In this document: positions 7,904-16,667 of the stretch, in pieces | Numbering within the stretch: the stretch's first letter is position 1 | How the letters are laid out: the number at the start of each line of letters is the position of its first letter | From: Runella aurantiaca | GTDB lineage: Bacteria; Bacteroidota; Bacteroidia; Cytophagales; Spirosomataceae | Direction of reading: 5' to 3' | Length of the DNA stretch: 64,000 bases | NCBI RefSeq assembly: GCF_003339505.1 | Contig: NZ_QPIW01000016.1 | Location: 87,423 to 151,422 of the forward strand | Notes under the pieces: model-generated | The model's database searches: none | Seen by the model: the letters and a program-made list of their open reading frames with translations, nothing else | Told to the model about the DNA's origin: nothing | Translations under genes and position numbers: made by a program

Positions 7904-9247
7904 TTACACCCCCGTATAACTAAACGGCGAAATAGCTCTTAATTCTTCTTTGATTTCGTCCGAAACATCCAAAGTATCAATGAATTCGGCGATGGCGTTG
8001 GCCGTGATTTTTTCGTTTTTGCGGGTGAGATTTTTCAGCGCTTCGTAGGGTTGCGGGTAGGCTTCGCGGCGCAAAACGGTCTGAATTGCTTCTGCTACCA
8101 CGGCCCAATTGTTTTCCAAATCGGCGTAAAATGCGCGCTCGTTTAGTTCCAGTTTGCCCAATCCGCGCATCAAGGCTTTCAAGGCAATGACGGTATGCGC
8201 CAACGGAACGCCTAAGTTTCGGAGGACGGTTGAGTCCGTCAAATCACGTTGAAGGCGAGAAATAGGAAGTTTGGCCGATAAATGTTCAAAAACCGCGTTG
8301 GCAATGCCCAGATTTCCTTCCGAATTTTCAAAATCGATCGGATTCACCTTGTGCGGCATGGCCGAGGAGCCGATTTCGCCCGCTTTGATTTTCTGTTTAA
8401 AATACTCCATCGACACGTACGTCCAAATATCACGGTCGAGGTCTATCAGGATGGTATTCAGGCGTTTGAAGGTATCCATGAGCGCCGCCAGCATGTCATA
8501 ATGTTCAATCTGCGTAGTCAATTGACTCCGCGAAAGGCCCAAGTGATCATTGACAAAATGATTGCCAAAAGCCACCCAGTCAATGTCGGGATAAGCTACG
8601 TGGTGGGCGTTGAAATTGCCCGTTGCTCCGCCAAATTTTGCTGCAAAGGGCACGGCTTGAAGCATTTGTAATTGTTTTTCAAGGCGTTCGGCAAATACCC
8701 CAAATTCTTTCCCCAAGCGCGTCGGTGAGGCAGGTTGCCCGTGCGTGCGGGCCAGCATCGGAATATGCTTCCACTCTTCTGCCAAGGCTTTTAATTTGGC
8801 CAACACCTCATCAAACATCGGTACAATTTCAGCCTTTAGGGCATCTTTGAGCGACAACGGAATGGAGGTATTGTTAATATCTTGGGAAGTCAACCCGAAG
8901 TGGATAAATTCCAAAAACTGCTCTAATTTCTTGTCTTTCAGCTTTTCCTTGATGAAATACTCCACCGCTTTCACGTCGTGGTTGGTCACCGATTCAATCT
9001 CTTTGATCATCAGCGCGTCTTTCTCCGAAAATTCGCCGTACAGCGCGCGCAAGTCGGAATAGTGCACTTTGTCGAAGTCTTTCAATTGCGGCAATGGCAA
9101 TTCACAGAGAGAAATAAAATATTCCACTTCGATCAGGATGCGGTAGCGAATCAGCCCAAATTCGGAAAAATAAGGCGCAAGTTTTTCAACTTGTCGACGG
9201 TAGCGCCCGTCTACGGGAGAGATAGCTGTCAGGGAATTTAATTGCAT
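7904..9247 (-). CDS. purB: Adenylosuccinate lyase
   Basis: 447 residues from the ATG at 9245-9247 (MQLNSLTAISPVDGRY, the conserved opening of this enzyme). A longer in-frame extension upstream has no homologous content and is rejected. It cleaves adenylosuccinate to AMP and SAICAR to AICAR in purine synthesis. Superfamily motifs are present: MLARTHGQPASPTRLGKE, and the flexible signature loop SSAMPHKVNPIDFENSE near residue 295 with the catalytic Ser. The opening and length match the E. coli-type PurB branch. It is transcribed alone, divergent from the PQQ dehydrogenase 105 bp away. Confidence 0.96.
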   Translation of the reverse strand: MQLNSLTAISPVDGRYRRQVEKLAPYFSEFGLIRYRILIEVEYFISLCELPLPQLKDFDKVHYSDLRALYGEFSEKDALMIKEIESVTNHDVKAVEYFIKEKLKDKKLEQFLEFIHFGLTSQDINNTSIPLSLKDALKAEIVPMFDEVLAKLKALAEEWKHIPMLARTHGQPASPTRLGKEFGVFAERLEKQLQMLQAVPFAAKFGGATGNFNAHHVAYPDIDWVAFGNHFVNDHLGLSRSQLTTQIEHYDMLAALMDTFKRLNTILIDLDRDIWTYVSMEYFKQKIKAGEIGSSAMPHKVNPIDFENSEGNLGIANAVFEHLSAKLPISRLQRDLTDSTVLRNLGVPLAHTVIALKALMRGLGKLELNERAFYADLENNWAVVAEAIQTVLRREAYPQPYEALKNLTRKNEKITANAIAEFIDTLDVSDEIKEELRAISPFSYTGV

Positions 9248-9352
9248 AGCTTGGGTTCTAAGGCGCAAAGATACGCCGGGAATCGGAAAAATTTGGTAGA
9301 AAACCCTAGAAAATGCTTTTATAAACAGTTTGGTATCCAAATCCTCTCCTTT

Positions 9353-11449
9353 ATGAAAATAGCACCCTTTGTTGTCTTTTTAGCGGTCATTACGGCCCTG
9401 GTCAGCGCCCCCAACCTTCCCGAAAATGGAGAAAATTGGCCAGAATACAACGGAAATGGTGCCCGCAATCATTATTCTCCCCTGGCCCAAATCAATGCTG
9501 AAAATGTTTCCCAGCTCAAAGTGGCGTGGACGTACGCATCGGGAGGGGCGGACACGATTGGGCACCGTACCCAAATGCAGTGCAATCCCATTATTGTCGA
9601 CGGAATTTTATACGGTGTTTCGGCCAATACCCAAGTGTTTGCGCTCGATGCCGCCAATGGAAACCCCATCTGGAAATCCAAAGTTACCGAAACCGAAGGC
9701 ACCACCAGTCGTGGGGTAACCTATTGGCGCGAAGGACAAGAAAAAATCATCTTTTTTGGGGCGGGAAAATGGCTCTATGCCTTTGATGCCCTGCGGGGAA
9801 AACCCATTACCTCATTTGGCCAAAACGGGCGAATCAACCTAAAAGAAGGCCTCGAACGCCCGGGCGCGGATGAGTATGTGGTGGCCAATACGCCCAACGT
9901 TATCTTTAAAAACTTGCTCATTGTCGGAGTTCGGGTTTCGGAAAGTGAAACGGCGCTGCTGGGCGACATCCGTGCGTATGATGTACGGACGGGCAAAAAA
10001 GTGTGGACGTTTCGTACCATTCCCCAAATGGGTGAAGTGGGGGCTGATACGTGGCCGGCCAATTCGCGGCAAAATATCGGTGGCGCCAACGCGTGGGCGG
10101 GCATGGCCATCGACCGTGAGCGGGGCATCGTGTATGCACCCACTGGCTCGGCGGCGTTTGATTTTTATGGCGGAAATCGCAAAGGAGATAATCTTTTTGC
10201 CAACTGTCTTTTGGCCCTTGATGCCAATACAGGCAAGCGACTTTGGCATTATCAACTCGTCAGACACGATATTTGGGACCGCGACCCGCCCGCTCCGCCC
10301 AACTTACTTACGGTGATGCACAACGGCAGAAAAGTAGACGCAGTGGCGCAAATTACGAAGCAGGGCTACATTTTTGTCTTTGACCGCGTGACGGGAAAAC
10401 CGCTGTTTCCCATTGAAGACAGGAAATATTCCTACGATGCTGTACCTGGGGAATTTCCCGCTGCGTCGCAGCCGATACCCCTCAAGCCAACGTATTTTGC
10501 AAGGCAGCGTTTTGTGGAACAAGATCTAAATTCATTCGTGGCCGACCGCGATTCGATTCTGGGATTGATTCGGAAATCACGCACTGGAGGCCCGTACATT
10601 CCCATTGGAAAAGAAACGACGATTTTCTTTCCGGGCACCGACGGCGGCGGGCAGTGGGGTGGGGCGGCGGCCGACCCGCAGGGAGTTTTGTACATACCTT
10701 CCAAAGAAATTCCTGTGTATACCTCGCTGGTAATCAAAAATCAGGAAACAAACGGGGGATTTGTAACGGGAGCTCAATTGTATAAGCAAAACTGCGCGGC
10801 CTGCCACGGAACAGACCGACGGGGTAATCACGATGGCTCGTATCCATCATTGGTGAATATCAACAAGCGACTTACGGCCGATGCTCTCAACAAACTTATT
10901 CCTAAAGGGCGCGGCATGATGCCGCCGTTGTCGCACCTTTCGGTGCCTGAGCGCCAAGCCATTGTCGATTTTGTTTTTCAGAAAGAATCAGATAAGCAGG
11001 TAGTTAGTTCAAGGGGTGGGGCGTTGCCGTATCAGCATACGGGCTACAACCGTTGGTACGACCGTAATGGTTATCCCATCAGTCAGCCGCCGTGGGGAAC
11101 CCTGACCGCCACCGATTTAAACACGGGTGAGCGGTTGTGGCAAGTTCCTTTGGGAGAATATCCAGAATTGACGGCCAAAGGAATCCCCATTACGGGCACC
11201 GACAACTACGGCGGGCCACTCGTAACGGCCAGCGACTTACTCTTCATTGCTGCTACCCGCGACGAGCGATTACGGGTATTTGATAAAAAAACGGGGAAAC
11301 AACTCTGGCAGACTCAACTTCCTGCGGCGGGTTATGCGTCGCCGAGTACGTACTCAATTGCGGGCAAGCAGTACGTAGTCATTGCGTGCGGTGGCGGAAA
11401 GCTAAAAACCAAATCAGGCGATAAATACGTGGCTTTTGCATTGCCATAA
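9353..11449 (+). CDS. PQQ-dependent dehydrogenase with embedded cytochrome c domain
   Basis: 698 residues from ATG 9353, where a signal peptide begins (MKIAPFVVFLAVITALVSA). An upstream in-frame extension overlaps the purB start and is rejected. PQQ-type beta-propeller blades are clear (VFALDAANGNPIWKS, VYAPTGSAAFDFYGGNR, DTNTGKRLWHYQ-like repeats, then a final blade ending in the CGGGK motif). A haem c motif NCAACHG lies at Cys481-Ala-Ala-Cys484-His485, between propeller repeats rather than at the C-terminus. The enzyme probably oxidises sugars or alcohols in the periplasm and passes electrons through its own haem. No pqq biosynthesis genes are in the window. Confidence 0.9.
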   Translation: MKIAPFVVFLAVITALVSAPNLPENGENWPEYNGNGARNHYSPLAQINAENVSQLKVAWTYASGGADTIGHRTQMQCNPIIVDGILYGVSANTQVFALDAANGNPIWKSKVTETEGTTSRGVTYWREGQEKIIFFGAGKWLYAFDALRGKPITSFGQNGRINLKEGLERPGADEYVVANTPNVIFKNLLIVGVRVSESETALLGDIRAYDVRTGKKVWTFRTIPQMGEVGADTWPANSRQNIGGANAWAGMAIDRERGIVYAPTGSAAFDFYGGNRKGDNLFANCLLALDANTGKRLWHYQLVRHDIWDRDPPAPPNLLTVMHNGRKVDAVAQITKQGYIFVFDRVTGKPLFPIEDRKYSYDAVPGEFPAASQPIPLKPTYFARQRFVEQDLNSFVADRDSILGLIRKSRTGGPYIPIGKETTIFFPGTDGGGQWGGAAADPQGVLYIPSKEIPVYTSLVIKNQETNGGFVTGAQLYKQNCAACHGTDRRGNHDGSYPSLVNINKRLTADALNKLIPKGRGMMPPLSHLSVPERQAIVDFVFQKESDKQVVSSRGGALPYQHTGYNRWYDRNGYPISQPPWGTLTATDLNTGERLWQVPLGEYPELTAKGIPITGTDNYGGPLVTASDLLFIAATRDERLRVFDKKTGKQLWQTQLPAAGYASPSTYSIAGKQYVVIACGGGKLKTKSGDKYVAFALP

Positions 11450-11541
11450 GATGTTTTTGTATTTAATTGCGAATCTTTACTGTTTTGCATAATCTCTAAG
11501 CTCAAACCCTTTACACGCTAAACTTAACCCTTTACACTTAA

Positions 11542-12240
11542 ATGACTCCTTCTCCTTTTTTGGGCGAACTGCTCGGTACACTCGTTTTGATTTTATTAGG
11601 CAACGGTGTGGTTGCCAATGTTGTTTTGAAAAATACCAAAGGCCATAACGGCGGCTGGATTGTCATTACTGCTGGTTGGGCGTTTGCGGTTACCATCGGT
11701 ATTTTTGTGGCGAAAGCCTTTGGTGGTTACGACGCTCACCTCAACCCCGCCGTCACGATTGGTTTTGCCGTTGCGCAAAATGAATACGGAAAAGTAGTGG
11801 ATTATGTGAGTGCTCAGATGATTGGGGCTTTTCTGGGCGGAACTTTGGTGTGGTTATATCACCTACCGCAATACGCCAAAACCGAAGATAAAGGGGCTAA
11901 ATTGGCCACTTTTGCTACCGACCCAGCCATCCGTGCTTCGGGTTCCAATTTTTTTAGTGAAGTAATCGGAACCATCGTTTTATTGATGGGAATAAAGGGA
12001 ATTGGGGCCGTTACGACGGGCTTGGGGCCGTTTGCCGTTGGCATTTTGGTGTGGGCCATTGGACTTTCTTTGGGTGGAACCACGGGTTATGCCATCAACC
12101 CTGCCCGCGATTTAGGGCCGCGCATTGCGCACGCTATTTTGCCCATCGTTGGCAAAGGTGATTCAGATTGGAAATACGCGTGGGTGCCGGTTGCGGGGCC
12201 AGTTACGGGCGCTATTATCGCTGGATTTTTATTTTTGTAA
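11542..12240 (+). CDS. Aquaporin/glycerol facilitator (MIP family, GlpF-like)
   Basis: 232 residues and six membrane segments with two half-helices carrying the NPA motifs: HLNPAVTIGFAV near residue 75 and YAINPARDLGPR near residue 190. Asp directly after the second NPAR is the glyceroporin marker, so glycerol or small polyols are more likely cargo than water alone. Located 92 nt downstream of the PQQ dehydrogenase and on the same strand, it may be co-expressed with it. The spacer contains a 10-nt direct repeat, CCCTTTACAC. No glycerol kinase is adjacent. Confidence 0.92.
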   Translation: MTPSPFLGELLGTLVLILLGNGVVANVVLKNTKGHNGGWIVITAGWAFAVTIGIFVAKAFGGYDAHLNPAVTIGFAVAQNEYGKVVDYVSAQMIGAFLGGTLVWLYHLPQYAKTEDKGAKLATFATDPAIRASGSNFFSEVIGTIVLLMGIKGIGAVTTGLGPFAVGILVWAIGLSLGGTTGYAINPARDLGPRIAHAILPIVGKGDSDWKYAWVPVAGPVTGAIIAGFLFL

Positions 12241-12254
12241 AGCTATTTTTCATA

Positions 12255-12300
12255 CAAAGGCGCTAAGAAGCAAAGAAATCACTGCGTCTTAGCGCCTTTG
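12255..12300. terminator. Inverted repeat between convergent glpF-like gene and 12313 gene
   Basis: Perfect 14-nt arms CAAAGGCGCTAAGA (12255-12268) and TCTTAGCGCCTTTG (12287-12300) flank an 18-nt loop. It sits between two convergent stop codons. The arm sequence resembles a repeat I have seen dispersed in Bacteroidota genomes, so it may also be a mobile palindrome (memory, unverified). Confidence 0.55.
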
Positions 12301-12312
12301 CGTGAATCTAAG

Positions 12313-12975
12313 TTACTTCTCAAATTTGAGCTTAAAAACCCCGCCCGACAAGACAATTTCGTCTTTCGTATCCTGTTTCTTATAGCCTCTTCCTTCGGGG
12401 TCGATGTCAGAGTCATAACCCGTGGCGCTCGTAAATACTTTATCTTCGAGTTTGCCTTTCAGGCGACCTAATCCACCCAGTGCCGTTGCCGACGTTTTTT
12501 CTTTGAAATGAGTACCGTCTAGCGTGCCCGAAAATTTTCCTTCCAAAAATCCGTCGGCAGCTTTGGTCACTTCAATTTCTCCGCCGTTTTCCCTACGCGA
12601 TTTTCCTACGTGGTATTCCATGCGCGGCGATTTTGTTTCTTCTACATACTTAACGTACGCCACACCTTTGTATTTACCCTCGGCCATAATCGGCTGAACC
12701 GTATTTTTTCCGTTGAAATCTTCATCAACAATTTTATAAAGTCCCACTTCTGGCAAGTCGCTGTTTGACCAAGTGACAAACCAAAAACGCAGTGATTTGT
12801 CGGGACTGGTGGCATTGGCCGTAATGTACCATACGTTGCCCATTCGTATCCGTCGCGGGGCGGTTTTGTATTCTTTGCCGTCGACCTGTACGGAGAGACT
12901 GTTGTCGTTTGAGATTTGCGCCATGGCCACCTGACTCAGGAGACCGATCATAAGCGCCGCTAGCTTCTTATTCAT
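12313..12975 (-). CDS. Secreted protein of unknown function
   Basis: 220 residues from the ATG at 12973-12975, where a signal peptide starts (MNKKLAALMIGLLSQVAMAQ). An in-frame upstream extension lacks sense and overlaps the promoter of the divergent TPR gene. The mature part is beta-rich, with glycine- and lysine-rich strands (WYITANATSPDKSLRFWFVTW, FLEGKFSGTLDGTHFKEK), and could be a small beta-barrel or sandwich. I do not recognise a family. It ends with a KLKFEK strand but has no T9SS sorting signal. Confidence 0.65.
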   Translation of the reverse strand: MNKKLAALMIGLLSQVAMAQISNDNSLSVQVDGKEYKTAPRRIRMGNVWYITANATSPDKSLRFWFVTWSNSDLPEVGLYKIVDEDFNGKNTVQPIMAEGKYKGVAYVKYVEETKSPRMEYHVGKSRRENGGEIEVTKAADGFLEGKFSGTLDGTHFKEKTSATALGGLGRLKGKLEDKVFTSATGYDSDIDPEGRGYKKQDTKDEIVLSGGVFKLKFEK

Positions 12976-13105
12976 TTCATTTGTGCTGTTTGATGTGATG
13001 ATTTTTGAAAGCCGAAATGTACAGGTTTTCCGCTCGTTCTGGGTCAGGCATTGGGTTGAAATGTCATAAAAACTTACTGAACGGTTACTTATGGCCAATT
13101 GATTT

Positions 13106-13137
13106 ATTGGCATCGCTATCATTCGCTTGTATCTTTG
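13106..13137 (+). promoter_or_regulatory. Bacteroidetes-type promoter for the TPR lipoprotein
   Basis: A -7 box TATCTTTG (13130-13137) matches the TAnnTTTG consensus exactly. An ATTG at 13106-13109, 20 nt upstream, matches the -33 TTTG at three of four bases. The predicted start of transcription is about 20 nt before the ATG at 13162. Confidence 0.55.
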
Positions 13138-13161
13138 GGCGTTCAATTCAACCACTAATCA

Positions 13162-13872
13162 ATGAAACACCTACTTCTAATTTTGTTAAGCAGTTTAATT
13201 TTGGGTCTTCAATCGTGCAGTTTTTCGTCAGAAGATAAATTTGAGAAAGGAAAAACCCTGATGAAAGAGGGGAAATTTCGCGAAGCGCTGACGTTTCTAA
13301 ACGGAGCCATTGAAAGCGATAACGGTAACTACGAAGCCCTAAACGCCCGGGGCGTGGTGTATTATGAGTTAAAAGAATACCAAAATGCTTTGCTCGATTA
13401 TGACCAAGCCCTCAAATTGAAACCCGATTATTACCGCCCGTATTACAACCGAGCGCTGTTGAAAGTAGCCCAAAATGACGGCGACGGCGCGTTGAAAGAT
13501 TATGCCGAAGCGGTTCGGCTCGACCCCAAAAATGCGGAGATTTTTGTCAACCGAGGTCAGTTACTGGCCGCCTTGGCGCAGCCTGATGCCGCCCTGCGGG
13601 ACTTTGAGCAGGCCACGGTTCTTGATTCAACCAATGCCCTAGCGTGGTACAATCGCGGCAATGTTTTATTCCAAAGGGAAGAGTTTAAGGGTGCTATTGA
13701 AAACTTTGAAAAGGCGGTCAAATCAGATGCCAAGTTCGGCAAAGCGTTTCACGCGTTGGGAGTTGCGCAAATTTTAGAGAATCAAAAAGAAATCGGATGC
13801 CTCAATCTCAAGCAAGCCGAGCGGTTAAAATATCCAGCGGCCAAGGCATCCATTGAACAATATTGCAAATAA
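13162..13872 (+). CDS. TPR-repeat lipoprotein
   Basis: 236 residues. A lipoprotein signal (LILGLQSCSFSSED) puts the lipidated Cys at about residue 19. About six tetratricopeptide repeats follow from residue 25 to 230, for example FEKGKTLMKEGKFREALTFL, ALNARGVVYYELKEYQNALLDY and AWYNRGNVLFQREEFKGAIENF. Such proteins act as periplasmic protein-protein scaffolds. No partner is evident from the neighbourhood, since the genes on both sides point the other way. Confidence 0.88.
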   Translation: MKHLLLILLSSLILGLQSCSFSSEDKFEKGKTLMKEGKFREALTFLNGAIESDNGNYEALNARGVVYYELKEYQNALLDYDQALKLKPDYYRPYYNRALLKVAQNDGDGALKDYAEAVRLDPKNAEIFVNRGQLLAALAQPDAALRDFEQATVLDSTNALAWYNRGNVLFQREEFKGAIENFEKAVKSDAKFGKAFHALGVAQILENQKEIGCLNLKQAERLKYPAAKASIEQYCK

Positions 13873-13874
13873 CC

Positions 13875-13902
13875 GTAGGGGCAGGCCTTGCGTCTGCCCT
13901 AC
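13875..13902. repeat. Short palindromic element
   Basis: Arms GTAGGGGCAG (13875-13884) and CTGCCCTAC (13894-13902) pair with one bulged G and a 9-nt loop. It lies just before a separate strong terminator. Its layout (GTAG-start, CTAC-end) resembles the perfect palindrome inside the gene at 32090, so both may belong to a dispersed palindrome family. Confidence 0.5.
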
Positions 13903-13905
13903 AAC

Positions 13906-13940
13906 AAAACACCCCGCCAAGTTATTTGGCGGGGTGTTTT
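13906..13940. terminator. Bidirectional intrinsic terminator
   Basis: Arms AAAACACCCCGCCAA (13906-13920) and TTGGCGGGGTGTTTT (13926-13940) form a perfect 15-bp GC-rich stem with a 5-nt loop, A-run on the left and T-run on the right. It lies between the convergent TPR lipoprotein and MFS genes and should end both transcripts. Confidence 0.88.
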
Positions 13941-13962
13941 GTTTATAAAATGATTGCTTGTA

Positions 13963-15189
13963 TTAGTGCGCGGCAGCGGTAGCAGATGTTTCTGCTTTAT
14001 AGTTGCGCGTCCAGAAATACAGAATGGCAAATGCAACAATCAAAACTGCTGGGAAAATAGCCATAGTGCTGAGTGTAGCCTGACCTGCTGCCAACTCCAT
14101 TTCGTCGCCGGTTAAGCCAAGCGCCGTTTTTTCGGCACGGGCGTCATCAATCCATTGTCCGATGATAGGCTGGAAGATAGAAGTCGAAAACATACCTACG
14201 CCACCAAGAATTGACATTCCAAGGGCGCCACTTAGAGGTACTTTTTCGGCAATAAAACCAATCATGTTAGGCCAGAATAATGCCACACCCATGGCAAAAA
14301 ATACGGCAGAAACATAGGCCATTGTCCCTGTTTGGGTACTGAATAAATATACACCAATGGTTGCCAATACTGCTGAACCCAACAGTACACCTTGTTGGCC
14401 AAACTTGGCAACAATCGGCCCCGCAAAATATCTGATTACGGCCATGAGTCCCGTTACCAAAGCCAAGATTAACATTGGGCTTGCGCCTGATTTACTCATG
14501 ATTAAGCCAGTCCATTGTTGAGGACCAAATTCTGAGATGGCGGTTAGGGCCATGCAGCAGAACATGAAAATATACAACGGAGTAGCCATTGCTTTTAGGT
14601 TTTCACCCAACGAAGTAACGCCTTCGGTTTTGGGTTTTGGAAACGCCTGACCCCAAAACAAATAAGCATAAATCAAGGTTGGAACCATGATCAGCCATAT
14701 TTGTGCTTGCCAGCCAGTGTTGGCGTCGGTCATGAATTTTGATATTAAACTACCAACCACAATTCCACCTGGGAACCACATGTGGAAACGGTTTAACATT
14801 TTACTCATTTCGGCACCTGAATAAGTGTCGGCAATCATTGGGTTACAAGCTGCTTCGGTACAGCCGTTACCCAACCCGATTAAGAAGGTAGAAATCAAAA
14901 GGCCTGTGTAGCCTCCTGAATAAATGGTCAAAATGATGCCTAAAGCGTGAGAAACAAACGCAATCATCATGATTTTTTTGGGGCCTACGGTATGATACAC
15001 AAGTCCACCGATAATCATGGCCAAGGGAAAGCCCAAAAACCACATAGAGTTGATGAAGCCAAGTTGCTCAGCAGTTAAATTAAACTCTGTTCCTAATTGT
15101 GCCAGAATTCCAGCTCGGATACTGAATGAAAAAGCTGTTGTTATTAGGGCAAAACAGCTTCCATTAAAAAGTCTTGCTTTGTTGATCAT
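13963..15189 (-). CDS. MFS transporter (probable sugar or polyol permease)
   Basis: 408 residues with about twelve membrane spans. It is a major facilitator protein resembling sugar:H+ symporters found next to Gfo/Idh/MocA genes in Bacteroidota. Features include NSMWFLGFPLAMIIGGLVYHTVGPKK (the loop 2-3 region), GLGNGCTEAACNPMIAD and FHMWFPGGIVVG. It is divergent from the oxidoreductase at 15417, with a 227-bp shared control region, and is probably the inner-membrane step for the substrate that the downstream SusC/SusD pair imports. Substrate not readable from sequence. Confidence 0.88.
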   Translation of the reverse strand: MINKARLFNGSCFALITTAFSFSIRAGILAQLGTEFNLTAEQLGFINSMWFLGFPLAMIIGGLVYHTVGPKKIMMIAFVSHALGIILTIYSGGYTGLLISTFLIGLGNGCTEAACNPMIADTYSGAEMSKMLNRFHMWFPGGIVVGSLISKFMTDANTGWQAQIWLIMVPTLIYAYLFWGQAFPKPKTEGVTSLGENLKAMATPLYIFMFCCMALTAISEFGPQQWTGLIMSKSGASPMLILALVTGLMAVIRYFAGPIVAKFGQQGVLLGSAVLATIGVYLFSTQTGTMAYVSAVFFAMGVALFWPNMIGFIAEKVPLSGALGMSILGGVGMFSTSIFQPIIGQWIDDARAEKTALGLTGDEMELAAGQATLSTMAIFPAVLIVAFAILYFWTRNYKAETSATAAAH

Positions 15190-15286
15190 TTTTGGAAAGT
15201 TGGTTAAAGGTTAGATATGACATCATAATACAAGTAGGCAAAGGATTAATTTTGATTTTTTTACCCAAACTTCGTGAGAAAAAGGT

Positions 15287-15304
15287 TTTTTTTTACTTTG
15301 CCTA
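15287..15304 (+). promoter_or_regulatory. 18-nt block shared with the promoter region at 24218
   Basis: TTTTTTTTACTTTGCCTA here matches TTTTTTTTACTTTACCTA at 24218-24235 at 17 of 18 positions. It contains TTACTTTG, one base off the Bacteroidetes -7 box TAnnTTTG. It stands 113 nt upstream of the oxidoreductase ATG, and a second shared word, ATACCAAAT, follows at 15389. Probably a common promoter or operator; inference from similarity only. Confidence 0.45.
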
Positions 15305-15416
15305 CTAAAATGAGACGCCGCAAGTGTTGATTTACATTCAATTATAAAAGGCGAAACGCTCAACAAACTGAATATTTATTGAAATAAAATACCAAATCAC
15401 AAAAATTCAAAAGTAT

Positions 15417-16565
15417 ATGGCTCGTAAAATCAGAATGGGGATGGTAGGTGGAGGCCGTGGAGCTTTTATCGGTGGGGTTCACCGAATTGCTGCCGCTATC
15501 GACGGTGAGATTGACCTCGTATGCGGGGCTTTTAGTTCAACGCCCGAAAAATCGAAAGCGTCGGGCGAAGACCTCATGCTCGATCCATCGCGTTGCTATG
15601 GCGATTATAAAGAAATGATTCAGAAAGAAAAACGGCGCAAAGACCGCATCGACGCGGTGTCGATTGTGACGCCCAACCACATGCACTTTGGCCCCGCCAA
15701 AATGGCATTGGAAAACGGCTTTCACGTAATTTGCGACAAACCCGTTACGTTTTCGTTGTCCGAAGCCAAAAAACTCAAAGATATTATTGCCAACACCGGT
15801 TTAACCTTTGCCCTGACGCATAACTACACGGGCTATGCGATGGTGAAGGAAGCCCGCCAACTCATCAAAAATGGTTTGTTGGGTAAAATTCGCAAAGTAA
15901 TTGTGGAATATCCGCAAGGCTGGTTGTCGTTCCCGATTGAAAAAGAAGGGGCAAAACAAGCCGAATGGCGTACTGACCCCAAACGGTCGGGTATTGCTGG
16001 TGCGGTGGGGGATATTGGTACGCACGCCGAAAACTTGGCCGAATACATTACGGGCCTGAAAATCACCGAGCTATGTGCCGACGTAAACCGAGTAGTGGAA
16101 GGACGCGTACTGGACGATGACGCCAACGTATTGCTGCATTTTGACAACGGGGCCAACGGGATTTTGCATTGTAGCCAAATCTCCAACGGAGATTGGAATG
16201 GGTTGAATATCAGAGTCTATGGCGAATTGGGAACGCTGCAATGGCACCAAGAACGCCCCCAGTACCTACACCACAAAACGACCGAAGGATACCAAATCTA
16301 TCAGCCATCGGTCGGTAAATTGTCTGACTCGGCCAATGCCCACACGCGTATTCCTTTTGGACATCCTGAAGGCTATCTCGAGGCATTTGCCAATGTTTAT
16401 CGAAATTTTGCGCGTACGGTGCGTAAGCGCATGAACGGCGAAGAGCCCAACGAATTTGACTTAGATTTCCCAACCATCGAGGACGGAATCCGTGGAATGC
16501 AGTTTGTCGAAACGGTCATTGCTTCTGGCAAAAGCAATAGCAAATGGGTGAAATTTAAGAGTTAG
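15417..16565 (+). CDS. Gfo/Idh/MocA family NAD(P)-dependent oxidoreductase
   Basis: 382 residues, cytoplasmic, no signal peptide. The Rossmann start is RMGMVGGGRGAFIGGVHR. Family catalytic positions are present: Lys108 in ICDKPVTFSL (EKP-type motif), and Asp199/His203 in GAVGDIGTHAENL. Such enzymes oxidise or reduce ring hydroxyls of sugars, inositols or aminosugars. Context with an MFS permease, SusC/SusD and a TIM-barrel isomerase suggests catabolism of an oxidised sugar or cyclitol. The isomerase at 24313 shares its promoter block, supporting co-regulation. A hairpin closes the gene at 16574-16605. Confidence 0.93.
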   Translation: MARKIRMGMVGGGRGAFIGGVHRIAAAIDGEIDLVCGAFSSTPEKSKASGEDLMLDPSRCYGDYKEMIQKEKRRKDRIDAVSIVTPNHMHFGPAKMALENGFHVICDKPVTFSLSEAKKLKDIIANTGLTFALTHNYTGYAMVKEARQLIKNGLLGKIRKVIVEYPQGWLSFPIEKEGAKQAEWRTDPKRSGIAGAVGDIGTHAENLAEYITGLKITELCADVNRVVEGRVLDDDANVLLHFDNGANGILHCSQISNGDWNGLNIRVYGELGTLQWHQERPQYLHHKTTEGYQIYQPSVGKLSDSANAHTRIPFGHPEGYLEAFANVYRNFARTVRKRMNGEEPNEFDLDFPTIEDGIRGMQFVETVIASGKSNSKWVKFKS

Positions 16566-16573
16566 TCAAAAGG

Positions 16574-16605
16574 TTGAGGAGCGGAAAACAAAAACCGCTC
16601 CTCAA
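16574..16605 (+). terminator. Intrinsic terminator after the oxidoreductase
   Basis: Arms TTGAGGAGCGG (16574-16584) and CCGCTCCTCAA (16595-16605) form a perfect 11-bp stem with a 10-nt loop, followed by TTCTTTCC. It starts 9 nt after the stop codon. Confidence 0.75.
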
Positions 16606-16667
16606 TTCTTTCCGAAAATGATTCAATTATTGACAAACCTACTTTGAACGATGCTTTTTATACGTCC

